32,853 bases of DNA. Source: Rubrivivax sp. SCN 70-15 (GTDB taxonomy: Bacteria > Pseudomonadota > Gammaproteobacteria > Burkholderiales > Burkholderiaceae_C). Positions 11,618-20,012 of this stretch are shown one piece after another. The notes under the pieces were generated by a model that was not told the DNA's origin, searched no databases, and saw only the letters and a list, made by a program, of their open reading frames with translations. Made by a program: the position numbers and the translations under genes. Position 1 is the first letter of the stretch. Every line of letters starts with the position of its first letter. The stretch spans positions 1 to 32,853 of the forward strand of contig MEGM01000119.1 of NCBI GenBank assembly GCA_001725505.1. The letters are read 5' to 3'.

Positions 11618-11668
11618 TCGCTGCTCGGCCCCCTCGAGAGGGAGCGCCGAAGGCGCTACGGGGGGGGG

Positions 11669-13090
11669 TCAATTCAACTCCTCCTTGCGGATGCGGACGA
11701 TCGGCGCCAGCACCGTCGGCAGCGCCTGCATCTGCGCCAGCGCCGCGTTCATCCGTCCTTCGACGGTGTCGTGCGTGAGGATGATCAGGTCGGTCTTGCC
11801 CTCGCCCGCGGCGGGGGCCCCGAGGCCGTCGCCTTCGGTGCCGGGACGCTGCAGCACGGCATCGATCGAGATGTCGTTGTCGGCCAGGATCCCGGTGATG
11901 CGCGCGAGCACGCCCTTCTCGTCGGCGACCTGCAGCCGCAGGTAGAACGAGGTGACGACCTCGTCGATCGGCAGGATCGGCGTGTCCTGCAGCTCGCCGG
12001 GCTGGAAGGCCAGGTGCGGCACGCGGTGGTCGGGGTCGGCGCTCGCGAGCCGGGTGATGTCGACGAGGTCGGCGATCACGGCGCTGGCGGTCGGCTCGGC
12101 GCCGGCGCCCTTGCCGTAGTACAGCGTGGTGCCGACCGCGTCGCCATGCACGACGACGGCGTTCATCGCCCCTTCGACGTTGGCGATCAGCCGCGTCGCC
12201 GGGATCAGCGTCGGGTGCACGCGCAGCTCGATGCCGCCCGCCGGGTTGGCGGCGCTGCGCAGGTCGTCGCGGCGCTTCGTGATGCCGAGCAGCTTGATCC
12301 GGTAGCCGAGCTGCTCGGCGTAGCGGATGTCGGCCGCCTGCAGCGCAGCGATGCCTTCGACATGGGCACGGTCGAACTGCATCGGCACGCCGAACGCGAT
12401 CGCGCTCATGATCGTGGCCTTGTGCGCGGCGTCGACGCCCTCGATGTCGAAGGTCGGGTCGGCCTCGGCGTAGCCCAGCGCCTGCGCCTGCGCGAGCGCG
12501 GTCGCGAAGTCCAGCCCCTTGCTGCGCATCTCGGAGAGGATGAAATTCGTCGTGCCGTTGATGATGCCGGCGATCCACCCGATGCGGTTCGCCGTCAGCC
12601 CCTCGCGCAAGGCCTTGATGATCGGGATGCCACCCGCGACCGCGGCCTCGAACGCGACGATCACGCCCTGGTCGCGCGCGGCCTGGAAGATCTCGGTGCC
12701 GTGCACCGCGAGCAGCGCCTTGTTCGCGGTGACGACATGCTTGCCGGCGGCGATCGCCTCCAGCACCAGCTGGCGCGCGATGCCGTAGCCCCCGATCAGC
12801 TCGACGACGATCTCGATCGCCGGGTTCGCGATCACCTCGCGCGCATCGGCGACGACGCGGGCGTGGTCGCCGACGATGGCGCGCGCGCGCGCCGCGTCGA
12901 GGTCGGCCACCATCGTGATCGCGATGCCGCGGCCGGCGCGGCGCCGGATCTCGTCCTGGTTGCGGCGCAGCACCTCGAAGGTGCCGCGGCCGACGGTGCC
13001 GATGCCGAGCAGGCCGACCTGGATCGGACCGGCTTCGACATCGCGTCGCGCGGCGGGATCGGCCGGCGCCGGAGCGCTTCTTGTGTTCAT
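11669..13090 (-). CDS. hom: Homoserine dehydrogenase with C-terminal ACT domain
   Basis: VGLLGIGTVGRGTFEVL, VTANKALLAVHG, GIINGTTNFILSEM, EADPTFDIEGVDAAHK, FYLRLQVADEKGVLARITGILADNDISID. Confidence 0.97.
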   Translation of the reverse strand: MNTRSAPAPADPAARRDVEAGPIQVGLLGIGTVGRGTFEVLRRNQDEIRRRAGRGIAITMVADLDAARARAIVGDHARVVADAREVIANPAIEIVVELIGGYGIARQLVLEAIAAGKHVVTANKALLAVHGTEIFQAARDQGVIVAFEAAVAGGIPIIKALREGLTANRIGWIAGIINGTTNFILSEMRSKGLDFATALAQAQALGYAEADPTFDIEGVDAAHKATIMSAIAFGVPMQFDRAHVEGIAALQAADIRYAEQLGYRIKLLGITKRRDDLRSAANPAGGIELRVHPTLIPATRLIANVEGAMNAVVVHGDAVGTTLYYGKGAGAEPTASAVIADLVDITRLASADPDHRVPHLAFQPGELQDTPILPIDEVVTSFYLRLQVADEKGVLARITGILADNDISIDAVLQRPGTEGDGLGAPAAGEGKTDLIILTHDTVEGRMNAALAQMQALPTVLAPIVRIRKEELN

Positions 13091-13097
13091 GGGGGAT

Positions 13098-14324
13098 TCA
13101 GACGGAGTGACGCTTGCGGTAATGCGAGAGGAAGCGCTCGATGCGGCCGATGGCCTCGGTCAGGTCGTCCGAGTTCGGCAGGAAGACGAGGCGGAAATGG
13201 TCCGGCGCCGGCCAGTTGAAGCCGCTGCCCTGGACGATCAGCACCTTCTCCTCGGCGAGCAGCTCGTAGGCGAACTGCTGGTCGTCCTGGATCGGGTACA
13301 GCTTCGGGTCCAGGCGCGGGAACATGTACAGCGCCGCCTTCGGCTTGACGACGCTGACGCCGGGGATCTGCGTCAGCAGCGCGTGCGCGAGGTCGCGCTG
13401 CCGGCACAGGCGCCCGCCCGGCGCGACCAGGTCCTTGATGCTCTGGTAGCCGCCGAGCGCGGTCTGGATCGCGAGCTGGCCCGGCGTGTTCGAGCACAGG
13501 CGCATCGACGCGAGCATGTTCAGGCCCTCGATGTAGTCCTTCGCATCGCGTTTGTCGCCCGAGACCGTCATCCAGCCGGCACGGTAGCCGCAGCTGCGGT
13601 AGTTCTTGGACAGGCCGTTGAAGGTGACGAAGAGCAGATCGTCGGCCAGCGACGCGATGCTCGTGTGCGTGTTGTCGTCGTACAGCGTCTTGTCGTAGAT
13701 CTCGTCGGCAAAGACGATCAGCTGGTGCTGGCGCGCGATCTCGACGATGCCGCGCAGCAGGTCGTCCGGGTAGAGCGCGCCGGTCGGGTTGTTCGGGTTG
13801 ATGACGACGATCGCGCGCGTGTTCGGCGTGATCTTGCGCCGGATGTCGTCGAGGTCCGGCAGCCAGTCGGCGCCCTCGTCGCAGAGGTAATGCACCGGGC
13901 GCCCGCCCGACAGCGAGACCGCGGCCGTCCACAGCGGGTAGTCGGGCGCCGGCACCAGCACCTCGTCGCCGTTGTCGAGCAGCGCGTTCAGGCTCATCAC
14001 GATGAGCTCGGACGCGCCGTTGCCGAGGTAGACGTCGTCGACGGTGACGCCGGCGATCCCCTTCTCCTGCGTGTAATGGACGACCGACTTGCGCGGCGCG
14101 AACAAGCCCTTGCTGTCGGTGTAGCCGGCCGCGTGCGGCAGGTTGCGGATCATGTCCTGCACGATCTCGTCGGGCGGCTCGAGCCCGAACACGGCCAGGT
14201 TGCCGATGTTGAGCTTGATGATCTTGTGCCCCTCCTCCTCCATCTGGCGCGCCTTGTCGAGCACCGGTCCACGGATGTCGTAGCAGACGTTGGCGAGCTT
14301 GCTGGATTTGACGATGGGCTTCAC
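13098..14324 (-). CDS. alaC: Pyridoxal-phosphate aminotransferase, AlaC/YfdZ-like alanine aminotransferase
   Basis: MKPIVKSSKLANVCYDIRGPVLDKARQMEEEGHKIIKLNIGNLAVFG, VINPNNPTGALY, ADEIYDKTLYD, NGLSKNYRSCGYRAGWM; GTG start at complement 14322-14324. Confidence 0.92.
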   Translation of the reverse strand: MKPIVKSSKLANVCYDIRGPVLDKARQMEEEGHKIIKLNIGNLAVFGLEPPDEIVQDMIRNLPHAAGYTDSKGLFAPRKSVVHYTQEKGIAGVTVDDVYLGNGASELIVMSLNALLDNGDEVLVPAPDYPLWTAAVSLSGGRPVHYLCDEGADWLPDLDDIRRKITPNTRAIVVINPNNPTGALYPDDLLRGIVEIARQHQLIVFADEIYDKTLYDDNTHTSIASLADDLLFVTFNGLSKNYRSCGYRAGWMTVSGDKRDAKDYIEGLNMLASMRLCSNTPGQLAIQTALGGYQSIKDLVAPGGRLCRQRDLAHALLTQIPGVSVVKPKAALYMFPRLDPKLYPIQDDQQFAYELLAEEKVLIVQGSGFNWPAPDHFRLVFLPNSDDLTEAIGRIERFLSHYRKRHSV

Positions 14325-14363
14325 GGACGGGCACTCCGGCAGAGGAAATAGAATTATCCACGC

Positions 14364-14743
14364 ATGAAATTCCAGCCCGACAGCCTTGCCGGCGCGAACA
14401 TGATCTCGCGCCAGGAACCGGGCCGCGTGTGGGTCGGCACGACGATGCACGACAGCAGCGTGCTCGTGCCCTGGAGCGGCGAGGTGCTGCACTGGCCGGT
14501 GCCTCGGTTCGAGGCGCTGAACGCCGACCATTTCGAGCGCATCGTCGCGCTCGCGCCCGAGGTCGTGATCTTCGGCAGCGGCCGCCGGCTGCGCTTCGTG
14601 CACCCTTCTCTGCTGCGCGCGCTGATCGAGCGCCGCATCGGCGTCGAGACGACACGGCGGCCGCCTGCCGCACCTACAACGTGCTGGCCAGCGAGCGGCG
14701 CTCGGTGCTCGCGGCATTGCTGCTCGACGCCGACGCCCCGTAG
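14364..14743 (+). pseudogene. Mth938-like/DUF498 domain protein, frameshifted
   Basis: Frame 1 MKFQPDSLAGANMISRQEPGRVWVG...VVIFGSGRRLRFVHPSLLRALIERRIGVET; frame 2 TAAACRTYNVLASERRSVLAALLLDADAP; frame change at ~14650-14653. Confidence 0.82.
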
Positions 14744-14754
14744 GGCGGTCGATT

Positions 14755-14760
14755 TATAAT
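14755..14760 (+). promoter_or_regulatory. Candidate -10 box (TATAAT) upstream of the peroxiredoxin gene
   Basis: tcgatttataatctcg, ~50 nt upstream of ATG 14809; no good -35 recognised. Confidence 0.45.
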
Positions 14761-14808
14761 CTCGCGTTGCGCCGGCTTCGGCACGCCGCTTTGCCGAGAA
14801 AACCATCC

Positions 14809-15285
14809 ATGACGCCTGTCCTCAACAAAGCCCTCCCGGAATTCGAAGCCCTCGCCACCGGTGGCGTGAAGTTCACGCCCCAATCCCATCTGGGTCATGC
14901 CGTGGTGCTGTACTTCTACCCGAAGGACGCCACGCCCGGCTGCACGACCGAAGCGATGCAGTTCCGCGACCGCCACAAGGACTTCCTCAAGGCCGGCGCC
15001 GTGGTCTTCGGCGTCTCGCGCGACAACATGGCGTCGCACGAGAAGTTCAAGCAGAACCTCGAGCTGCCCTTCGAACTGATCGCCGACACCGAAGAGAAGC
15101 TCTGCCACATGTTCGGCGTCGTCAAGAACAAGATCATGTACGGCAAGAAGGTCAAGGGCATCGAGCGCAGCACCTTCTTGATCGACGCCGAAGGCGTGAT
15201 GCGCGCCGAGTGGCGCGGCATCAAGGTCGCCGGCCATGTCGACGAAGTGCTGAAGGCCGTCAAGGCGCTGAAGAAGGCGGCCTGA
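14809..15285 (+). CDS. bcp: Thioredoxin-dependent thiol peroxidase (Bcp/PrxQ-type peroxiredoxin)
   Basis: VVLYFYPKDATPGCTTEAMQFRD, FGVSRDNMASHEKFKQNLELPFELIADTEEKLCHMFGV, IERSTFLIDAEG. Confidence 0.95.
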   Translation: MTPVLNKALPEFEALATGGVKFTPQSHLGHAVVLYFYPKDATPGCTTEAMQFRDRHKDFLKAGAVVFGVSRDNMASHEKFKQNLELPFELIADTEEKLCHMFGVVKNKIMYGKKVKGIERSTFLIDAEGVMRAEWRGIKVAGHVDEVLKAVKALKKAA

Positions 15286-15343
15286 GATCGAACGAAGTTC
15301 CCTCCGGCGGCGCGCCCGACGTGCCGACCCCGACCACCCCCTG

Positions 15344-15380
15344 AAAGCCGCACAGCCGCCTGTGCGGCTTTTGTCTTTTT
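15344..15380 (+). terminator. Rho-independent terminator after the peroxiredoxin gene
   Basis: AAAGCCGCACAG-CCGC-CTGTGCGGCTTT, 12-bp perfect stem followed by TGTCTTTTT. Confidence 0.92.
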
Positions 15381-15399
15381 CCGACCGACACCCCGCCCC

Positions 15400-17058
15400 A
15401 TGCCCCTGCCCAAGCCGCCCTCCAGGAAAGCCGCTCTGCTGAGTGGCCACGATTTCGAATCGCAGGCCGCCCCGAAGGCCGAGAAGCGCAGCCTGAAGGC
15501 CCCGGCCGAGCCGGCACCGCTGGCGCTGCAGCGCGAAGCGACGGCCGTCGCGGCCCGGCCTGCGCCGCGCCCCCCCGTGCCGGCAGCACCGGTTCCGGCC
15601 CCGACGCCGGCCACCAGGCCGCGTGCGCGCGCGCCGCGCCACAGCGGCCCGGCCAAGCTGTTCGTGCTCGACACCAACGTGCTGATGCACGACCCGATGA
15701 GCCTGTTCCGCTTCGAGGAACACGACATCTTCCTGCCGATGATCACGCTGGAAGAGCTCGACGGCCACAAGAAGGGCATGAGCGAGGTCGCGCGCAACGC
15801 GCGCCAGGTCAGCCGCGACCTCGACGCGCTGGCCTCGTTCACCAAGGACGACGGCAGCCTGGACCCGAAGGTCGGCATCCCGCTGGCCAAGACCGGCCAC
15901 CGCGAGGCCGGCGGCAAGCTCTTCTTCCAGACCCAGTTGCTCGCGATCAACCTGCCCGCCGGCCTGCCGCAGGGCAAGGCGGACAACCAGATCCTGGGTG
16001 TCGTGCAGAGCCTGCGCGAGCAGCAGCAGAACTCCGCGACCCCGCGCGAGGTGGTGCTGGTGTCCAAGGACATCAACATGCGCGTCAAGGCACGCGCCCT
16101 GGGCCTGCCGGCCGAGGACTACCTGAACGACAAGACGCTCGAGGACACGGACCTGCTCTACACCGGCGTGCTGCCGCTGCCCGCCGACTTCTGGGAGCGC
16201 CACGGCAAGACGATGGAGAGCTGGCAGCAGGCCGGCCACACCTACTACCGCATCAGCGGCCCGCTCGTGCCGTCGCTGCTGATCAACCAGTTCGTGTATC
16301 TCGAGGCGCCCGGCGCGGCCCCGCTCTACGCGCGCGTGGCCGAGATCACCGGCAAGACCGCGGTGCTGAAGACGCTGCGCGACTACACCCACGGCAAGAA
16401 CGCGGTCTGGGGCGTGACGGCGCGCAACCGCGAGCAGAACTTTGCGCTCAACCTGCTGATGGACCCGGAGTGCGACTTCATCACGCTGACCGGCACCGCC
16501 GGCACCGGCAAGACGCTGATGACGCTGGCCGCCGGTCTGAGCCAGGTGCTCGACGACCGCCGCTACACCGAGATCATCGTCACCCGGGTGACGGTGCCGG
16601 TCGGCGACGACATCGGCTTCCTGCCCGGCAACGAAGAGGAAAAGATGGGCCCGTGGATGGGCGCGCTCGACGACAACCTCGAGGTGCTGTCCCGCAGCGA
16701 CAGCAGCGCCGGCGAGTGGGGCCGCGCCGCGACGAACGACCTCGTGCGCAGCAAGATCAAGGTCAAGAGCCTGAACTTCATGCGCGGGCGCACCTTCCTG
16801 AACAAGTTCGTCCTCATCGACGAGGCGCAGAACCTGACGCCCAAGCAGATGAAGACGCTGATCACTCGCGCCGGCCCGGGGACCAAGATCGTCTGCCTGG
16901 GCAACCTGGCGCAGATCGACACGCCCTACCTCACCGAGGGCAGCTCGGGCCTGACCTACGCCGTCGACCGCTTCAAGGGCTGGCCGCACGGCGGCCACGT
17001 GATGCTCGCGCGTGGCGAGCGCTCGCGGCTGGCGGACTTCGCGAGCGAGGTGCTCTGA
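15400..17058 (+). CDS. PhoH family protein: N-terminal PIN domain plus PhoH-like ATPase
   Basis: LFVLDTNVLMHDPMSLFRFEEHDIFLPMITLEELDGHKKG (PIN); TLTGTAGTGKTLMTLAAGL, VTRVTVPVGDDIGFLPGNEEEKMGPWM, FVLIDEAQNLTPKQMKTLITRAG, CLGNLAQID. Confidence 0.96.
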   Translation: MPLPKPPSRKAALLSGHDFESQAAPKAEKRSLKAPAEPAPLALQREATAVAARPAPRPPVPAAPVPAPTPATRPRARAPRHSGPAKLFVLDTNVLMHDPMSLFRFEEHDIFLPMITLEELDGHKKGMSEVARNARQVSRDLDALASFTKDDGSLDPKVGIPLAKTGHREAGGKLFFQTQLLAINLPAGLPQGKADNQILGVVQSLREQQQNSATPREVVLVSKDINMRVKARALGLPAEDYLNDKTLEDTDLLYTGVLPLPADFWERHGKTMESWQQAGHTYYRISGPLVPSLLINQFVYLEAPGAAPLYARVAEITGKTAVLKTLRDYTHGKNAVWGVTARNREQNFALNLLMDPECDFITLTGTAGTGKTLMTLAAGLSQVLDDRRYTEIIVTRVTVPVGDDIGFLPGNEEEKMGPWMGALDDNLEVLSRSDSSAGEWGRAATNDLVRSKIKVKSLNFMRGRTFLNKFVLIDEAQNLTPKQMKTLITRAGPGTKIVCLGNLAQIDTPYLTEGSSGLTYAVDRFKGWPHGGHVMLARGERSRLADFASEVL

Positions 17059-17065
17059 CCCGCGC

Positions 17066-17929
17066 TCAGGGCTCGCGCAGGCGCAGGTAGCTCGCGAAGC
17101 GTGGCACGCCCGCGGCCGTGGTGCCGCGGTAGGTGAAGGTCACCGTCGCGCCGATCGGCGGCGGGGCCGTGCGTTCAGCGTCGCTGAAGCCGGTGCCGAT
17201 CAGCATGTCGCGGCCGTCTCCCAGCCGCACGCGCAGCGCGCCGAGCCGCCCGGCGTGGCGGCCATGGCCGGCGAGATGACCGACGACCACCGCCTCGGCG
17301 TCGTGCAGCGGCTTGAGCTTGAGCAGGTCCGCGTTGCGGCCGGCGCGCCACGGCGCGTCGGCGCGGTGCAGCATCAACCCTTCGCCTCCACCGGCGACGA
17401 TCTCGTCGAGCCGGCGCTGCAGCTCGGCGCGGCTAGCGACGCGCTGCTGCGGCACGGCCACCAGCTGCGGCCAGGCCCGCTCGCGCGCGATCGCCTCGAT
17501 GCGCCGTGCGCGCTCGGCGAAGCGCCCGCCCTGGCCCGGCAGGTCGAACAGCTGGTAGCGCAGCGAGCGCCAGTCGGCATCCACCGGCACGGCCTTGCGC
17601 ACGATGCCCGACAGCGCCTCGAAGCGGCCGCGGGCGAGCCAGAGTTCACCGTCCAGCGCCAGCGGTGGCAGCCGGCGCGTGAACCAGGCCGGCGCCGGCA
17701 CCGGCAGGCCGCTGCGAAAGCGCAGCGTGTGGCCGTCCCAGACGGCGCGCACGCCGTCGTACTTCTCGCTCACCAGGAACCCGGCCGGGTCGATGTCGGC
17801 CGCCGCGTCGCGCGCCAGCATCACCGAAGGCGCCGACGGCCGCGCCCATCCCCAGCCTGGTGCCCAGGCCAGCGCCGCCATCCCGCCCAGCAACCGCCGC
17901 CGCATCGGGTTCGTCGTGTTCCCGTCCAT
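17066..17929 (-). CDS. ATP-dependent DNA ligase with N-terminal export signal (LigE-like)
   Basis: MRRRLLGGMAALAWAPGWGWA signal-like N terminus; motif I EKYDGVRAVWDG, LALDGELWLARGRFEALSGIVRK, GEGLMLHRADAPW, LLKLKPLHDAEAVVVGH. Confidence 0.9.
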   Translation of the reverse strand: MDGNTTNPMRRRLLGGMAALAWAPGWGWARPSAPSVMLARDAAADIDPAGFLVSEKYDGVRAVWDGHTLRFRSGLPVPAPAWFTRRLPPLALDGELWLARGRFEALSGIVRKAVPVDADWRSLRYQLFDLPGQGGRFAERARRIEAIARERAWPQLVAVPQQRVASRAELQRRLDEIVAGGGEGLMLHRADAPWRAGRNADLLKLKPLHDAEAVVVGHLAGHGRHAGRLGALRVRLGDGRDMLIGTGFSDAERTAPPPIGATVTFTYRGTTAAGVPRFASYLRLREP

Positions 17930-18040
17930 CGCTGCCTCCGTCGTTCGTGATGGCAGCCACTGTGGATCGCGAAAGGCGCCGGCACCATCGCCCGGCGGAA
18001 GGCCGCACACCCCACCGAACGGGGGCGTCCCGGCGCGGGG

Positions 18041-19885
18041 TCACTTCATCCCGGCCGCGGCGAGCGCCTTCTTCGGGTCGATCAGGTGACGCCGGCCGTC
18101 GGCGCTGGCATCCGCGGTGTCGACGATCAGCGCGATGACTTGCGTCGGCGTCAGCGTCGGGTTCACGGCCAGGATCTTGGCCGCCAGGTTGGCGACCTGC
18201 GGCGAGGCCATCGAGGTGCCCGACAGCGCGACCCGGTCGCCCCCGGGCAGGTAGCTCTCGACCTGGTAGCCGTCGGCGTGGACCTTGACGGTCGGCCCGT
18301 AGCTCGTGAACGGCGCCTCGTCACCGGCCTGGTCGACCGCGCCCACGGTGAGCAGGTTGGGCAGCACGATGCCGGCCGGGATGTCCTCGACGAAGCTGGC
18401 GTCCGAGTCGCTGTTGCCGGCCGCGGTGACGAACAGGATGCCGGGCGCGCCGGCGAAGGCGTCCTTCAGCGCCTTCGCGCCGATCTCGAAGTACTTGCGC
18501 GCGAGCGCCTTGCGCTCGTCCGGCGTCTTGCCGATGCCGCATTGCTCGAGGTCGCTCTCGACGCCCTTGACGCTGCCGCCCCAGCTCATGTTGACGACGC
18601 GCACCTGCTCGCGCTTGAAGAAGTCGACGTAGGCCTGCGAGGCCTTCGCGTCGGCCTTGGCCTGTTCCTCGCTCGGGCAGGGGTCGGGCTTGAGCGTCCA
18701 GCCGAACTCGATCCGGCCGACGACCAGGCGCGCGTAAGGGTTGCCGGCGAGCGCGATGCCGGCCACGTGCGTGCCGTGCTCGTAGTTGCCGGCCAGGCCG
18801 ATCTCCTCGATCGCCGACTTGTACCGGTCGGCCGGCAGCGTGGACAGGTACTGCTTGACCGCGCTCGCCTCGGGGCTGTCGATGTTCGACTGCAGGTCCG
18901 AGAATCCCTTCGTGCGCGCCTTCATCTGCGGCAGCTTGTCGCGCAGCGCCGGCGGCAGCGGCATCAGCTCGCCCGCCGCCGGGCGGCTGTACTTGTCGAA
19001 CGCGATCAGCGCCGGTTCGCCTTTCGCATCGCGCACGACGCGGTCGCCGTAGAGCCGGGTGTCGACGCCGCTGTCCCAGACCGCGATGCGCACCGGCGTG
19101 TAGGGCTTGCCGCTCGGCAGCGCCACGTCGCGCGCGGCCCAGATGTCGGGCTTGACGACCTGGTGCGCGGCCAGGTAGCGGCCGTAGGTGTCGACCAGCG
19201 TTGCCTTCAGCGGCAGCGTCGCGACGAGCGCGAACCGGACACCGACGAGACCGGGCGCGAAGTCCGAGCTGAGCGCACCGTTCGCGTCGACGATAGGCTG
19301 CCAGACCTCGCGCGGGCGACCGAGCACGAGCGCCTCGCCGATCAGCTCGGCGCCGGCCTTGGTCTCCTTGATGTCGTTCGCGATCACCGGGTAGGGCATC
19401 GCGTCGATCGCCTTCGTGATGCCCTCGGCCACCGCCTTGCGGTAGGCGGGCGTGTTCAGGCCGTCGGCCTGCGCCGCACGACTCATCACCTCGAGGCGCA
19501 CGCCCGAGAGCAGCTTGTCCGCCGGCTTGTCCTCGAGTTCGCGCAGGCTGGCCGCGCGCCGCGCTGCATCGGCGTAGCGCCCGTCCAGGAAGTCGAGCAG
19601 CGCCAGCGTCGTGATCAGGCCGCGCCGGGTCGCCTTGTCGGGGATGTCGTAGCCGTCGAGCACGGTCAGCGTGTCGCGCCGGATCGCCGCCGCGAGCGGC
19701 GCGAAGCGTTCGGGCGAACGCAGGATCTCGTCGAGCCGGCCGCTGACGGGATAGCTGAAGCGCGGCAGGTCGGCCGCCTTCTCGATGCGCGGCTTGGTCT
19801 CGGCGCCGGCGGGCAGCCAGGCGGCGGCACCGACGAACAGGGCAAGGGTCAGCGCCCCAAGGCGCCGGCGTGGCAGGTCGAACAT
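18041..19885 (-). CDS. Secreted S8 family serine peptidase (subtilisin-like)
   Basis: Signal-like N terminus; catalytic blocks VRIAVWDSGVDTRL, NYEHGTHVAGIALAG, LSGTSMASPQVANLAAKIL. Confidence 0.94.
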   Translation of the reverse strand: MFDLPRRRLGALTLALFVGAAAWLPAGAETKPRIEKAADLPRFSYPVSGRLDEILRSPERFAPLAAAIRRDTLTVLDGYDIPDKATRRGLITTLALLDFLDGRYADAARRAASLRELEDKPADKLLSGVRLEVMSRAAQADGLNTPAYRKAVAEGITKAIDAMPYPVIANDIKETKAGAELIGEALVLGRPREVWQPIVDANGALSSDFAPGLVGVRFALVATLPLKATLVDTYGRYLAAHQVVKPDIWAARDVALPSGKPYTPVRIAVWDSGVDTRLYGDRVVRDAKGEPALIAFDKYSRPAAGELMPLPPALRDKLPQMKARTKGFSDLQSNIDSPEASAVKQYLSTLPADRYKSAIEEIGLAGNYEHGTHVAGIALAGNPYARLVVGRIEFGWTLKPDPCPSEEQAKADAKASQAYVDFFKREQVRVVNMSWGGSVKGVESDLEQCGIGKTPDERKALARKYFEIGAKALKDAFAGAPGILFVTAAGNSDSDASFVEDIPAGIVLPNLLTVGAVDQAGDEAPFTSYGPTVKVHADGYQVESYLPGGDRVALSGTSMASPQVANLAAKILAVNPTLTPTQVIALIVDTADASADGRRHLIDPKKALAAAGMK

Positions 19886-19977
19886 GCGTGATTCCTCGCG
19901 ACGAAAGCGCGCATGGTACGCAGCCGCTGCGTCGGCTGGGTTCCGGTGCGACGAGTCGCACCGGCCGCGGCACGAAC

Positions 19978-20002
19978 GGCGGCCGGCCCGCGACCGGCCG
20001 CC
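19978..20002. terminator. Possible stem-loop downstream of prpE (no T tract)
   Basis: GGCGGCCGG-CCCGCGA-CCGGCCGCC, 9-bp perfect stem just past the prpE stop. Confidence 0.4.
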
Positions 20003-20012
20003 GCCCGCGGCG

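Noticed and set aside
11660-11668. G9 homopolymer tract next to the hom stop codon as a phase-variation tract
   Set aside because: It lies outside the coding region just past the stop and is part of the intergenic repeat, so slippage would not switch the protein.
14674-16998. 774-aa minus-strand ORF opposite the peroxiredoxin and PhoH genes
   Set aside because: Antisense of two confidently identified genes and the terminator between them; low-complexity antisense composition.
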